A stretch of 64,000 bases of DNA from Candidatus Gastranaerophilales bacterium (GCA_900768915.1 CAAGEQ010000038.1:18818-82817); one strand, 5' to 3'; shown: positions 16,715 through 25,938, counted from the stretch's first letter. The notes: generated from the sequence alone by a model not told the origin. Made by a program: numbers and translations.

Positions 16715-18274
16715 ATGGCTAGAGATAATGAATTTATAAAAATAAGAGATGAATTTTGTGCAGAATTAGAACCCAAAGCATTAAAAGCAAACATTGATTG
16801 TTGGAATTTTTACATCAATAGTACTGCAGAAAATATGAAAACGTATGAAACTTCACAAGATATTGTTTATAAATTATATCAAAATGTTGACCTTTACAAA
16901 AAACTTCAAGAACTAAAAAAAGAAGGACTTGCTGACAAACATCTAAATAAACAATTAAAAGATTTAGAAAAAGAATTTGATGAAGAACTTAATGCAGGAG
17001 AATTAAAAAAAGCATTGAGAGATAAAGAAAATGAAATCGCTGGTAAATATAATTCTTATATTCCAATGATTGATGGAAAAGAAATTTCAAAAGCAGAAAT
17101 TGGCAAAATATTACAAAATCAAAAAGATATAACTATAAGAGAAAAAGCCTATAATGCAAGAGTAAAAGGTGGTGACCTTATTGCAGATGATATGGTTGAA
17201 TTTGTAAAAATGAGAAATGAATTTGCAAAAACAAAAGGTTACAAAAACTTTTTTGAATACTCTTTAAAAGAAACATACGAAGTAAATGCAGAATATTTAC
17301 AAAATCTACTAAATGATGTTTATAACAACGCAAAAAATATAAATGATAAACTACAACTAGAAAATAAACAAGAATTAGCAAATGAGTATGGTATACACGT
17401 TTCAGAACTAAGAGCATATCATTACGGTTTATTATTGGATAACAACCCAGCCAAAATAGTAAACCAATCACTTAAAACGAAAGAAGAAATTGTTGAAATA
17501 GCGACAAAAGCATATTTAAATATGGGATATGATATAGAAAAAATGCCAATTACATTAGATTTATTTCCAAGAAAAAATAAAAATACACACGGTTTTTGTT
17601 TTGATATTCAAGCAGGAAAAGATGCTAGAATACTTGCAAACTTAACTAATGATACAAATAGTATTGATACACTTTGTCACGAACTTGGACATTGTGTATA
17701 TCATATTGGAGTTGATACAACTTTACCATATTTAGACCAAGAAGAATATCCAGCAATGACAGAAGCAATTGCAATGATGATGGGTGATTTACAAAAGAAA
17801 GAAAATATTCTTGACGGAATTGTACCAACTGATATACTAGAAAAATTCAAAAAAGAACATAAAAAAACGGAAGCAAAATTCATAAATAGAAGTATGTTAA
17901 TCATTGAATTTGAAAAAAGAATGTACGAGAACCCAGAACAAAATTTAAGCCAATTATGGCACGATTTAAAATGTAAATATACTGGTGCTAATAAAGAAGA
18001 AGAATTAAATAATGAATGGGCAACAATACCACATTATTTGTCACACCCAGCATATTACCAAAATTATTTTAGAGCAGATTTAATGAAAGCACAAATGTAC
18101 AAATTCTTAAAAAAAGAACTAGGAAACCTTACAGAAAACAATAATACTGCGAAATATTTGAATGAACACCTATTTAAATATGGTATTAGTAAAGAGGAAA
18201 ACGAACTTATTGAAATATTCACAAAAGAAACACTTTCAAGCAAAGCATTATGCGAAAGTTTAAATGAGGAATAA
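16715..18274 (+). CDS. Zinc metallopeptidase, M3/M2-like (oligopeptidase)
   Basis: The 519-residue, mostly helical cytosolic protein has the zinc site H322-E-L-G-H326 in TLCHELGHCVYHIG. A likely third ligand is Glu350 in PAMTEAIAMMMG, as in thimet-oligopeptidase-like M3 and M2 enzymes that cleave short peptides. A C-terminal YYQNYFRADLMKAQM segment also fits that fold. AGAGG lies 5 nt before the ATG at 16715; the GTG at 16709 overlaps this site. TAAAAT at 16690-16695 is a probable -10. The TPR gene follows after 4 nt. Confidence 0.82.
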   Translation: MARDNEFIKIRDEFCAELEPKALKANIDCWNFYINSTAENMKTYETSQDIVYKLYQNVDLYKKLQELKKEGLADKHLNKQLKDLEKEFDEELNAGELKKALRDKENEIAGKYNSYIPMIDGKEISKAEIGKILQNQKDITIREKAYNARVKGGDLIADDMVEFVKMRNEFAKTKGYKNFFEYSLKETYEVNAEYLQNLLNDVYNNAKNINDKLQLENKQELANEYGIHVSELRAYHYGLLLDNNPAKIVNQSLKTKEEIVEIATKAYLNMGYDIEKMPITLDLFPRKNKNTHGFCFDIQAGKDARILANLTNDTNSIDTLCHELGHCVYHIGVDTTLPYLDQEEYPAMTEAIAMMMGDLQKKENILDGIVPTDILEKFKKEHKKTEAKFINRSMLIIEFEKRMYENPEQNLSQLWHDLKCKYTGANKEEELNNEWATIPHYLSHPAYYQNYFRADLMKAQMYKFLKKELGNLTENNNTAKYLNEHLFKYGISKEENELIEIFTKETLSSKALCESLNEE

Positions 18275-18278
18275 TCAA

Positions 18279-18770
18279 ATGACAGATTATAAAACATATA
18301 TTGATAATGGTATAGAAAAAATTCATAACGGAAAATTTCAAGATGCAATTGATGATATTACTAAATCAATCGAGTTAAAAAATGATTGGGAAATATCATA
18401 TTTTTATAGAGGTGTAGCAAACCAAGCATTAGAAAGATTTGACGATGCAATTCTTGATTACACTAAAGCCATTCAACTTAATGAAAAAATGACAGATGCA
18501 TATTACAATAAGGCAAGAATCATTCTTTCAAGAAAAGATATTCCAAACCCTGATGTTAATCAAGCAGTCAAGGACTTAGAAAAAGCACTTAAATTAGATA
18601 ATAAATTTATAGATGCATTATTTGCAATGGCTGCTGCACAAAAGAAATTAGGTGAATACCATAAAGCCCTCGAATATCTAGAAAAACTACTTGAAATTGA
18701 ACCACAAGCAGTCAATGCAAAAGCACTTAAACAACTAATTTTACAAAAATATATTGTAAAAAATGACTAA
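18279..18770 (+). CDS. Small TPR protein
   Basis: The 163-residue protein consists of about four tetratricopeptide repeats, for example ISYFYRGVANQALERFDDAI, AYYNKARIILSRKD and ALFAMAAAQKKLGEYHKALE. GAGGA precedes the ATG at 18279; an ATG at 18264 lies inside the upstream gene. It probably serves as a binding scaffold and is co-transcribed with the metallopeptidase. Confidence 0.8.
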   Translation: MTDYKTYIDNGIEKIHNGKFQDAIDDITKSIELKNDWEISYFYRGVANQALERFDDAILDYTKAIQLNEKMTDAYYNKARIILSRKDIPNPDVNQAVKDLEKALKLDNKFIDALFAMAAAQKKLGEYHKALEYLEKLLEIEPQAVNAKALKQLILQKYIVKND

Positions 18771-18794
18771 CATTGTTTATGGTAAAATTTATAT

Positions 18795-19511
18795 ATGAGT
18801 AGGGAAATTATAGGTTTTTGGGGATACCCAAATCCACAAATAATAGAAGAAACAAAGTTAGAATATCCAAATGCCGAATGGATTGATTTGGATATTGATT
18901 TTAATTACCCTGACTATAAAATTTTACCAGAATCATATTGTAAAATTATAAAAAATGTTATAAATAATTCAATGGAATTAAAACCTGTCAAAATCGTTGC
19001 TCCAATTGGCAAAGATAAATGTGATAGTGGTTGGTTCGCTGCACAAGTACTCAAAGATAAAGGTTTTAATGTTGTTGAAACAATATATGAACAAACAACA
19101 AAGAAAAACGATATTGTAATATCAACAAGTAACCTACAATTATTTAAAAAAGTTGATACTATAATGGGTAACATTATCACTCCAAAACATTATAATTTAC
19201 CACAAACAAAAGCAGAATTCGGATTTTGGGGTGTGCCACCAAATGATATGGAAATATTAAATCTATTTCCGAACACAACACACGTTTATGGTTGGATTAG
19301 ATGTGTAGAAGCAGGTACACCGGCTGATATTGAATTAGAAATGCATGTTGATGAAGATGTACCTACAGTATTTTATGCTCAAGCATTTTGTGCGAAAGCA
19401 CAACTCGCAAAATATTTAGCAGACAAATATAACGGATTATATGTAGATATTGATGACTTTGCAAATAATTCTATAAAAGCAAAAATTGAAGCATTTTTGA
19501 GGTTAAGATGA
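18795..19511 (+). CDS. Unknown 'FWG' two-repeat protein coupled to an ASKHA ATPase
   Basis: No family was recognised. The 238-residue protein contains two related halves, each opening with a GFWG-x-P motif (IIGFWGYPNPQIIEE near residue 5; EFGFWGVPPNDMEIL near residue 140). Cysteines occur in DKCDSGW, WIRCVEAG and QAFCAKAQ. There are no membrane segments. The gene has a leaderless-type start: TAAAAT ends 7 nt before the ATG. Its stop codon overlaps the start of the next gene (ATGA), implying equimolar translation with the HgdC-like ATPase. A function as the ATPase's partner is an inference from this coupling. Confidence 0.75.
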   Translation: MSREIIGFWGYPNPQIIEETKLEYPNAEWIDLDIDFNYPDYKILPESYCKIIKNVINNSMELKPVKIVAPIGKDKCDSGWFAAQVLKDKGFNVVETIYEQTTKKNDIVISTSNLQLFKKVDTIMGNIITPKHYNLPQTKAEFGFWGVPPNDMEILNLFPNTTHVYGWIRCVEAGTPADIELEMHVDEDVPTVFYAQAFCAKAQLAKYLADKYNGLYVDIDDFANNSIKAKIEAFLRLR

Positions 19512-20209
19512 TTTATCTAGACGCTGGAACAACATATTCAAAAATCGTTGAAATAGATTCTAATGATTTTTTAAAAGAACATGAACAATATTTAAAAAAA
19601 CAAGAACATAATAAAAATTATTATATTCTACCTTCAACATTGATTAAAAACTCAAATATTAAAATACAAAAATGCTGTGGACACATGGCAGAAGCATCTG
19701 AAAATGAAATCATTGCATTAGCAAATGGTTGCAAAAATATTATAGATAAAGATTCTACTATCCTCGACTTAGGCAGTCGTGATGCTAAATGGATAAGATT
19801 TAAAGACGGCAAATTCCACGATATGGACTGGAATACATCTTGTGCTAGTTCAACTGGTGCAACAGTTGAAATGCTTTTAAAATTTTATAACGTAAAAAGA
19901 GAAGATTTAGAATTTAACGAAGATAAATTTGCCGTTACATGTGGTATTTTTGGTTTAGAAAAAATTATGGACGATATTTCTAACGGTGCTAAACCTGTAG
20001 ATGCTATATCGAAATTTGTACACGGAATTGCATACAACGCTTGGAATTTTGCAAAGAAACCTGAAAATATATATTTGTCAGGTGGTTTTTGCGAAAATAA
20101 ATGTTTTGTTCAATCACTTGAATATTATTGTAATGTAACAAAACTAGGTCGTTTTATGTTATGTGAAGGTCTTATTAATGCAGATTTAGGAGAAGCCGTT
20201 CATGCCTGA
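19508..20209 (+). CDS. HgdC/BadF-family ASKHA ATPase (reductive activator type)
   Basis: The 233-residue protein starts with the phosphate-binding MIYLDAGTTYSKIVEID and has the linked DLGSRDAKW strand. It has two cysteines at the positions that hold the bridging iron-sulfur cluster in HgdC-type activators: SCASSTGATVEML and AVTCGIFGLEKIM. YLSGGFCENK forms the adenosine site. Known members hydrolyse ATP to push electrons into (R)-2-hydroxyacyl-CoA dehydratases or benzoyl-CoA reductases. No such partner subunits are here, only the 'FWG' protein upstream (4-nt overlap) and yraN downstream (8-nt overlap). The protein is slightly short for the family (about 260). Confidence 0.78.
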   Translation: MIYLDAGTTYSKIVEIDSNDFLKEHEQYLKKQEHNKNYYILPSTLIKNSNIKIQKCCGHMAEASENEIIALANGCKNIIDKDSTILDLGSRDAKWIRFKDGKFHDMDWNTSCASSTGATVEMLLKFYNVKREDLEFNEDKFAVTCGIFGLEKIMDDISNGAKPVDAISKFVHGIAYNAWNFAKKPENIYLSGGFCENKCFVQSLEYYCNVTKLGRFMLCEGLINADLGEAVHA

Positions 20210-20555
20210 TAACAAAAAAACAGGACAAATTGGCGAAGATTTAGCATGCAAATTTTTAGAGAGAAAAGGATATAAAATTCTTGAAAGAAATAAGCATTTT
20301 TCTCGGACTTGTGAAATAGATATAATCGCTCTTGATAATAAAACACTCGTTTTTGTTGAAGTAAAAACTAGAAAAACCATTGCTTGCGGAATACCATTTG
20401 AAGCAATAACAAAAACTAAATATAACAATATTAAAACAGGTTTATTTAATTATTTGCAAGAACATAAAGAATATAAAAAATATAGAATAGATGCAATATC
20501 TGTAATGCTTACCCCACAAACAAAAATAGAACATTTAAAAAATATTTTCATATAA
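20202..20555 (+). CDS. yraN: YraN family protein (UPF0102, nuclease-like)
   Basis: The 117-residue protein has the YraN signature: GQIGEDLACKFLERKGYKIL, then EIDIIALDNKTLVFVEVKTRK, which is the restriction-endonuclease-like E..D..E-x-K core. Biological role is not established for the family. It starts within the last codons of the ASKHA gene, with GGAG as ribosome site, so all three genes from 18795 are translationally coupled. Confidence 0.9.
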   Translation: MPDNKKTGQIGEDLACKFLERKGYKILERNKHFSRTCEIDIIALDNKTLVFVEVKTRKTIACGIPFEAITKTKYNNIKTGLFNYLQEHKEYKKYRIDAISVMLTPQTKIEHLKNIFI

Positions 20556-20653
20556 ATATTATAAATTGTAATAATTATATTAAGAAAATTGAGAATTAGC
20601 ATTATTCGTTATACAATTAACTTAGTTTCATACAACTATTTTGGAGCAAATCA

Positions 20654-21349
20654 ATGAAGAAATTTATATATGGGATAATATTTATGTTGATGTTTTCTGT
20701 TCCAACTTTTGCAAGTTGGGATGTAAAAACAGAAGCACAATTGCAAGAAAGAATGAATTATGTAGGATTCAATATTCTTAATTCAAATAGAATAGAACAT
20801 AGAATGAGATTCCAAGTTATAAATCGTGTTTACACTCGTGATATTTGGGCTGATGTAAGTTCCGTAAATAGAACTGTATGGATAAAACCTTGTATTTTAC
20901 CATACCTTGAAAGTGATGACGAATTAGCAGGTATTTTGAGTCACCAAATTTCACACGGTGTTGACACTTATGAAGGTATTTTCAGAGGGTATATTTCAAT
21001 ACTTAATTACTGGGTTGCTCCAAACAAATATGACTTAAAAGCAGATAAAAGAGCAGTTGATTATATGGTAAATGCTGGATATAATCCACTTGCACTCATC
21101 GTAATAATGAATAAAATCGGTCAACAATATAGATATGACATTATGTCAAATCACACTCTAATCTCTAGAAGAATGATGAGAATTTATGAATATATTTATA
21201 CAAAATACCCATCTATTCTAGCAGATAATGAATACAAAGATAATATTTATTATCAAAACTTCTTGCTAACATCTAGAAACAATAGACTTATGTTACAAGA
21301 CAAAGTTCAAAATAACGATTCTAAGAAAAAACTTAACTACAAACCATAG
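20654..21349 (+). CDS. Secreted M48-like metallopeptidase homologue, catalytic Glu replaced
   Basis: The 231-residue protein has a signal peptide (cut near VPTFA-S) and the layout of the M48 peptidase family. Its zinc motif reads H97-Q-I-S-H101 instead of H-E-x-x-H. The downstream ligand region reads D127-L-K-A-D-K-R-A, followed by VNAGYNP, where M48 enzymes have E-x-x-A-D and AGYdP. Loss of the general-base glutamate should abolish proteolysis while leaving the histidines, so it is probably a binding protein or pseudoenzyme outside the cytoplasm. GGAG precedes the ATG. The next gene follows after 7 nt. Confidence 0.75.
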   Translation: MKKFIYGIIFMLMFSVPTFASWDVKTEAQLQERMNYVGFNILNSNRIEHRMRFQVINRVYTRDIWADVSSVNRTVWIKPCILPYLESDDELAGILSHQISHGVDTYEGIFRGYISILNYWVAPNKYDLKADKRAVDYMVNAGYNPLALIVIMNKIGQQYRYDIMSNHTLISRRMMRIYEYIYTKYPSILADNEYKDNIYYQNFLLTSRNNRLMLQDKVQNNDSKKKLNYKP

Positions 21350-21356
21350 GTAAAAT

Positions 21357-22238
21357 ATGAAAAGAATAATATCTTTATTATTATTAATAACAATGTCACC
21401 ATTATCAGCATTAGCGAATGTTGAGATTGCGAATGTCAATAATGATACTTTGACTCAAAATAAAGAAAAAATTTCTTTATATAAAAAACCTATGCCAATA
21501 GAAGATGAATTAGTAAAATCTGATTCATTCCCTAAAATTTTTCCAGTATATGTAAAAGATAATGAACCAATCACAGATGAATTAATACAAACTTATGAGC
21601 AATCATCTGGTGCTACAATAAAACTTTGGGCTAGAAAAAAAGGTACATATACAAAACCTACTATTGATGATGAACTTATCAATTCAAAATTCAAAGACAA
21701 ATTTGGTTCAATCTCTATTTTAAAGAAAAAAAACAAAGTTAAAATAGAAGATAATTTTGCAAAAAATAATATCGACCTTAAAAATATAACAATAACAAAA
21801 GCAAAAAATTGTTATGATTTCACAAAAGCACAAATACCGGTACAACTTAAAATTATAAAAAATTTAACAACAAAAAATAATGTATTAGAAGGTGACAAAA
21901 TTCTATTTAAAACAATGGAAGATGTTGTTGTAAATGGTATTAACTTACCAAAAGGTACAAAAGTTGTTGGTAGAGTTGAAACTGTATCAGAATCTGATAA
22001 AATGGGAACGCCTGCTAATATTATTGTAGACAATTTTTATGTAAAAGAAAACCCTAATATTTGTTTCTATGGAAATATTTCAAAAACTGGTGCTAACCGT
22101 TCATTATGGGTATATCCATTATACCAAGCAGGCAACCTAGTTCTATATGTTGCAGGTTTTGTATTCGTACCTATTCATGGTGGACACGCAAAACTTCTTA
22201 CAAGTGATACATATACCGTATTTTATGAAACACACTAG
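21357..22238 (+). CDS. Secreted protein with TrbI-like C-terminal domain
   Basis: The 293-residue product has a signal peptide (MKRIISLLLLITMSPLSALA). A variable charged middle is followed by a C-terminal domain (about 160-293) with EGDKILFKTMEDV, INLPKGTKVVGRVE, a hydrophobic Gly-rich stretch and a final strand. The 'LPKGTKVVG' turn recalls the beta-barrel of TrbI/VirB10 proteins. The same layout forms the C-terminus of the SLH protein at 11110. It is co-transcribed with the inactive M48-like gene. Function unknown. Confidence 0.65.
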   Translation: MKRIISLLLLITMSPLSALANVEIANVNNDTLTQNKEKISLYKKPMPIEDELVKSDSFPKIFPVYVKDNEPITDELIQTYEQSSGATIKLWARKKGTYTKPTIDDELINSKFKDKFGSISILKKKNKVKIEDNFAKNNIDLKNITITKAKNCYDFTKAQIPVQLKIIKNLTTKNNVLEGDKILFKTMEDVVVNGINLPKGTKVVGRVETVSESDKMGTPANIIVDNFYVKENPNICFYGNISKTGANRSLWVYPLYQAGNLVLYVAGFVFVPIHGGHAKLLTSDTYTVFYETH

Positions 22239-22242
22239 TATA

Positions 22243-22271
22243 TTGATATATCAGTTTATTTCAGTTATCCT
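22243..22271 (+). promoter_or_regulatory. Leaderless promoter of the DUF3326 gene
   Basis: TTGATA (22243-22248), 17-nt spacer, TATCCT (22266-22271), 6 nt, ATG at 22278. No ribosome-binding site is present. Confidence 0.65.
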
Positions 22272-22277
22272 ATAAAT

Positions 22278-23243
22278 ATGAATAAGATGGATTTAGGAGC
22301 GTTTATTGTCCCAACAGGACTTGGAGCATCAATCGGTGGATATGCTGGTGATGCAAGTTTTTGGGCGAGAAAATTCGCCTCAAAATTTCAACTAATAGTA
22401 AATCCTAACGTTGTAAATGCTGGTTGTTTTTCTGGAATTACAGAAAATATGCTCTACACTGAAGGATATTCTATTGATGAATTCTTCAAAAACACACTCA
22501 ATCTATCACCAATAACAAAACAAAATAAAATTGGTGTAATATTTGACAAATCAATACCACAAGGTATTTTAAATGTTCATATCAACACAATAAACGCAGT
22601 TAAAACAATCTACGGTTGCGACATTATTGGATACGATATAACAGATGAAAATTGTGGCGTAGAATTTAACGTTGATTCATCAAAAATATCAACAGGCTCA
22701 GTTAAAAATATTTCAACAATATTAGATTCAGGTAAAAGATTACTTGAAAAAGGAGCAGATGCACTTGCTATTGTTTGTAGGTTTGAAGATGATGATTTTG
22801 ACGACTATTCTAATGGCATTGGAGTTGATCCAGTTGGAGGTGTAGAAGCCATAATATCACATTACATTTCAAGAGAATTAAAAGTTCCTTGTGCTCATTC
22901 ACCAGCATTTGACGACATCACTATTTCTCAAGATATTGTTGATGCAAGATGTTCAGCCGAATATATTACACCAACATATCTACCTTGTATTTTATTAGGT
23001 TTGTCACAAGCACCTACACTAAAATTTGATAATACTGGATTATCCATCAATGACTTAAAATTCCTTGTAATGCCATACAATTGTCTTGGTTCTATTCCAG
23101 TTTTTGAAGCCTTAAAAAGAAATATCAATGTATATGCAATAAAAGAAAATCAAACAGTTCTTGATATAACTGCCAACAAAATTTCTAATAACATCATTGT
23201 TATAGATACGTATCAAGAATTATTTGATAAACTAACACACTAA
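22278..23243 (+). CDS. DUF3326 protein
   Basis: The 321-residue protein matches the DUF3326 family known mainly from cyanobacteria and plants: GAFIVPTGLGASIGGYAGDAS, the NPNVVNAGCFSG segment, and GIGVDPVGGVEAIISH with VPCAHSPAF. Biochemical function is not established. Its presence is one of the better lineage markers in the window. It is transcribed from a leaderless-type promoter. Confidence 0.85.
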   Translation: MNKMDLGAFIVPTGLGASIGGYAGDASFWARKFASKFQLIVNPNVVNAGCFSGITENMLYTEGYSIDEFFKNTLNLSPITKQNKIGVIFDKSIPQGILNVHINTINAVKTIYGCDIIGYDITDENCGVEFNVDSSKISTGSVKNISTILDSGKRLLEKGADALAIVCRFEDDDFDDYSNGIGVDPVGGVEAIISHYISRELKVPCAHSPAFDDITISQDIVDARCSAEYITPTYLPCILLGLSQAPTLKFDNTGLSINDLKFLVMPYNCLGSIPVFEALKRNINVYAIKENQTVLDITANKISNNIIVIDTYQELFDKLTH

Positions 23244-23323
23244 ATCATAATTGACAAATTATAGGTATAAAATTTATCCCTTACGGTAATACTAAAATTT
23301 TTATCAAATACTATTCTATTAGT

Positions 23324-23716
23324 ATGAAAATTAATTATAACTTTTTACAAGAACTAAACCAACCAAACTTTCAACCACCAGAATGGGTGTTCAATATTGT
23401 GTGGCCATTACTTTATACACTAATGTTCGTATCATTTTATATATTTTTAAATACAAAAAATAACCAAAGTCACATATTTGGAGTTTGGTTATTTCTAATT
23501 CAATTAGTCTTAAATTTTGCTTGGACACCAATATTTTTTGCATTTAAACGAATTAAGTTGGCATTATTTGTAACCATATTATTAACTATTACAGTATTTT
23601 ATATGATAATCATTTTTTCAAAAATTTCGCCTATCGCAGGACTCATGAATATACCATATTTAATCTGGTTAACATTTGCAGATATACTAAATTTTTACCT
23701 ATGTAAACTAAATTAA
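23324..23716 (+). CDS. TspO/MBR-family membrane protein lacking the first helix
   Basis: The 130-residue protein carries TspO signatures: NFQPPEWVFNIVWPLLYTLM, QLVLNFAWTPIFF and PYLIWLTFADILNFYL. TspO proteins have five membrane helices and bind porphyrins or related ligands. Here the chain begins directly at the loop before helix 2, leaving four helices. Upstream in-frame sequence back to a stop at 23252 contains no ATG and no hydrophobic helix, so the truncation is not a start-site error. A TATTCT hexamer ends 7 nt before the ATG. Confidence 0.8.
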   Translation: MKINYNFLQELNQPNFQPPEWVFNIVWPLLYTLMFVSFYIFLNTKNNQSHIFGVWLFLIQLVLNFAWTPIFFAFKRIKLALFVTILLTITVFYMIIIFSKISPIAGLMNIPYLIWLTFADILNFYLCKLN

Positions 23717-23735
23717 CGCATAACTTCAATAATAA

Positions 23736-23765
23736 AAAACGGACGAATAAATAATTCGCCCGTTT
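23736..23765. terminator. Terminator between tspO-like gene and pnp
   Basis: AAACGGACGAAT / ATTCGCCCGTTT hairpin with one mismatch, flanked by A and T runs. It lies between convergent genes and can serve both. Confidence 0.75.
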
Positions 23766-23787
23766 AAACTTTTAAAGTAATCTTTAA

Positions 23788-25938
23788 CTACGCTTGTGGT
23801 TCAGCAAATTGTGCTTTTTCTTCTTCAGAAACACCCTTAATAGTTAAGTTTACTCTACCTCTATCATCGATTTTAATAATCTTAACGATTACTTCATCAC
23901 CAACATTTACGTGAGGTTCAATAGTTTCGATTCTTTCTTTACAAATTTGAGAAATGTGAACCATACCATCTTTACCACCACCAAGTTCTACAAAAGCACC
24001 GATAGGGATAATTCTAACAACTTTACCTTTTAATACCATACCAACTTCTGGTTTGAAAGTTAAGTCTTTAATCATCTTCTTAGCGATTGCAGCACCTTCT
24101 TGGTCATTAGAAGTAATTGTAACAACACCTGTATCTTGAATATCAATTTCTGCACCAGATGCATCGATAATTGCTCTAATTTGTTTACCACCAGGTCCGA
24201 TAACTGTTCCTATATCTTCAACAGGAATAGTCATTGTTGAAATACTTGGTGCAAATGGTGACATTGGTCCAGGTTCAGTAATAGCCTTTCTCATTTCACC
24301 TAAGATATGAAGTCTACCTTCTTTTGCTTGACCTAACGCACGTCTTAAAGTTTCATTAGGAATACCTTTGGCTTTCATATCCATTTGTAATGCTGTAATA
24401 CCATCATCGTTACCAGTAACTTTGAAGTCCATATCACCAAGGAAATCTTCAATACCTTGAATATCAGTAAGAACAACAGGTTCTCTACCTTCTTCCTTAA
24501 TCATACCCATTGCAACACCACCAATCATACATTTAACAGGAACACCTGCATTCATTAATGCCATTGATGAACCACAAGTAGAAGCCATTGATGTAGAACC
24601 ATTTGATTCTAATACATCAGATGTTACACGAATTGTATAACCGAATTCTTCTTGTGATGGAAGTGCTGGAACATTTGCTCTTTCAGCCAAGTTACCGTGA
24701 CCAACTTCACGTCTTCCAGGTCCTCTTAATGGTTTTACTTCACCAACTGAGAATCCAGGGAAGATATATTTGTGCATATAAGTTTTTTCTGTTTGAGGAT
24801 CTACACCATCAAGTTCTTGTTTCATTGAAGGACCTGCTAATGTAGCAACTGATAATACTTGAGTTTGTCCTCTTGTGAATACTGCAGAACCATGTGCTCT
24901 AGGAATAACACCAACTTCACACCAGATTGGTCTAACTTCGGTTGGTTTTCTACCATCGGCTCTAACGTGTTCATCAAGAATCATTGCTCTCATGATTTTC
25001 TTTTCAGCAGCTTTAAATTCTTCTGCTACGAAATCAATACCAGACTCTTCCATAATTTGTTTAATATAATCATCTTCTGGAAGTGCTTCAACTCTTTCTT
25101 TAACAAGTTTTTTAGCTTCTTCTAATTTTTCTTGTCTATATTGTCTATCAAAATTGTGATATGCATCAAAAATCATATCGTGAGCAACTTCGTTGATAAT
25201 ATTTTTAAGTTCTGTTGTATCGTATGGGTTAACAAATTCTTGTTTTTCAACACCACATTCTTTTGCGAATTCAACTTGAGCATCACATTGTTTTCTAATT
25301 TCTGCTTGAGCAAATTCAACAGCATTCATAATATCATCTTCTGAAACAAATTTACAACCTGCCTCAACCATAATTACAGAATCATGAGTACCAGATACAA
25401 CAATATCAAGGTCAGAAGCTTTTGCTTGTTGGTGAGTTGGATTAGCGATGAAATTACCATTTTCATCTCTTGAAACTCTAACCGCACCAATAGGACCTTC
25501 AAATGGAGCACCTGAAAGCATTAAAGCACAAGATGCACCTAACATTGCTAATGTATCAGGTTGATTTTCTTGGTCGTAACTAAATAATTGTGCAACGATT
25601 TGAATATCGTTTCTATATCCTTTTGGGAACAAAGGTCTGATAGGTCTATCAATCAAACGTGATACAAGAATAGCCTTATCACTAGCCTTGCCTTCTGAAC
25701 GGTTATATCCACCAGGAATTCTACCAATAGAAGACATTCTTTCTTCATAATCAATTAACAATGGGAAGAAATCTATTCCCACTCTTGGTTCTTTACTAAC
25801 AACTGCGTGAACGAATAACATTGTATCGCCACATCTAACTGTAACACTACCATTAGTAGATTGTGCATACTTGCCTGTTTCAATGGTAACTGTTTTGCCA
25901 CCGATTTCAAGCTGCATTTTCTTAGTTTCAGGTATCAT
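23788..25938 (-). CDS. pnp: Polynucleotide phosphorylase
   Basis: The 716-residue enzyme degrades RNA from the 3' end with phosphate. The two RNase PH cores are visible (YEERMSSIGRIPGGYNRSEGK in the first; RGQTQVLSVATL, REVGHGNLAERA and SNGSTSMASTCG in the second). A KH domain (VIGPGGKQIRAI) and a C-terminal S1 domain (GMVLKGKVVRIIPIGAFVEL) follow. The ribosome site GAAGGAG lies unusually close to the ATG; an ATG seven codons later (MQLEIGG) is an alternative. The flanking intergenic spaces suggest transcription alone. Confidence 0.97.
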   Translation of the reverse strand: MIPETKKMQLEIGGKTVTIETGKYAQSTNGSVTVRCGDTMLFVHAVVSKEPRVGIDFFPLLIDYEERMSSIGRIPGGYNRSEGKASDKAILVSRLIDRPIRPLFPKGYRNDIQIVAQLFSYDQENQPDTLAMLGASCALMLSGAPFEGPIGAVRVSRDENGNFIANPTHQQAKASDLDIVVSGTHDSVIMVEAGCKFVSEDDIMNAVEFAQAEIRKQCDAQVEFAKECGVEKQEFVNPYDTTELKNIINEVAHDMIFDAYHNFDRQYRQEKLEEAKKLVKERVEALPEDDYIKQIMEESGIDFVAEEFKAAEKKIMRAMILDEHVRADGRKPTEVRPIWCEVGVIPRAHGSAVFTRGQTQVLSVATLAGPSMKQELDGVDPQTEKTYMHKYIFPGFSVGEVKPLRGPGRREVGHGNLAERANVPALPSQEEFGYTIRVTSDVLESNGSTSMASTCGSSMALMNAGVPVKCMIGGVAMGMIKEEGREPVVLTDIQGIEDFLGDMDFKVTGNDDGITALQMDMKAKGIPNETLRRALGQAKEGRLHILGEMRKAITEPGPMSPFAPSISTMTIPVEDIGTVIGPGGKQIRAIIDASGAEIDIQDTGVVTITSNDQEGAAIAKKMIKDLTFKPEVGMVLKGKVVRIIPIGAFVELGGGKDGMVHISQICKERIETIEPHVNVGDEVIVKIIKIDDRGRVNLTIKGVSEEEKAQFAEPQA

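Noticed and set aside
17178..17471. 97-codon frame antisense to the metallopeptidase
   Set aside because: Leu/His-rich shadow of a well-supported gene.
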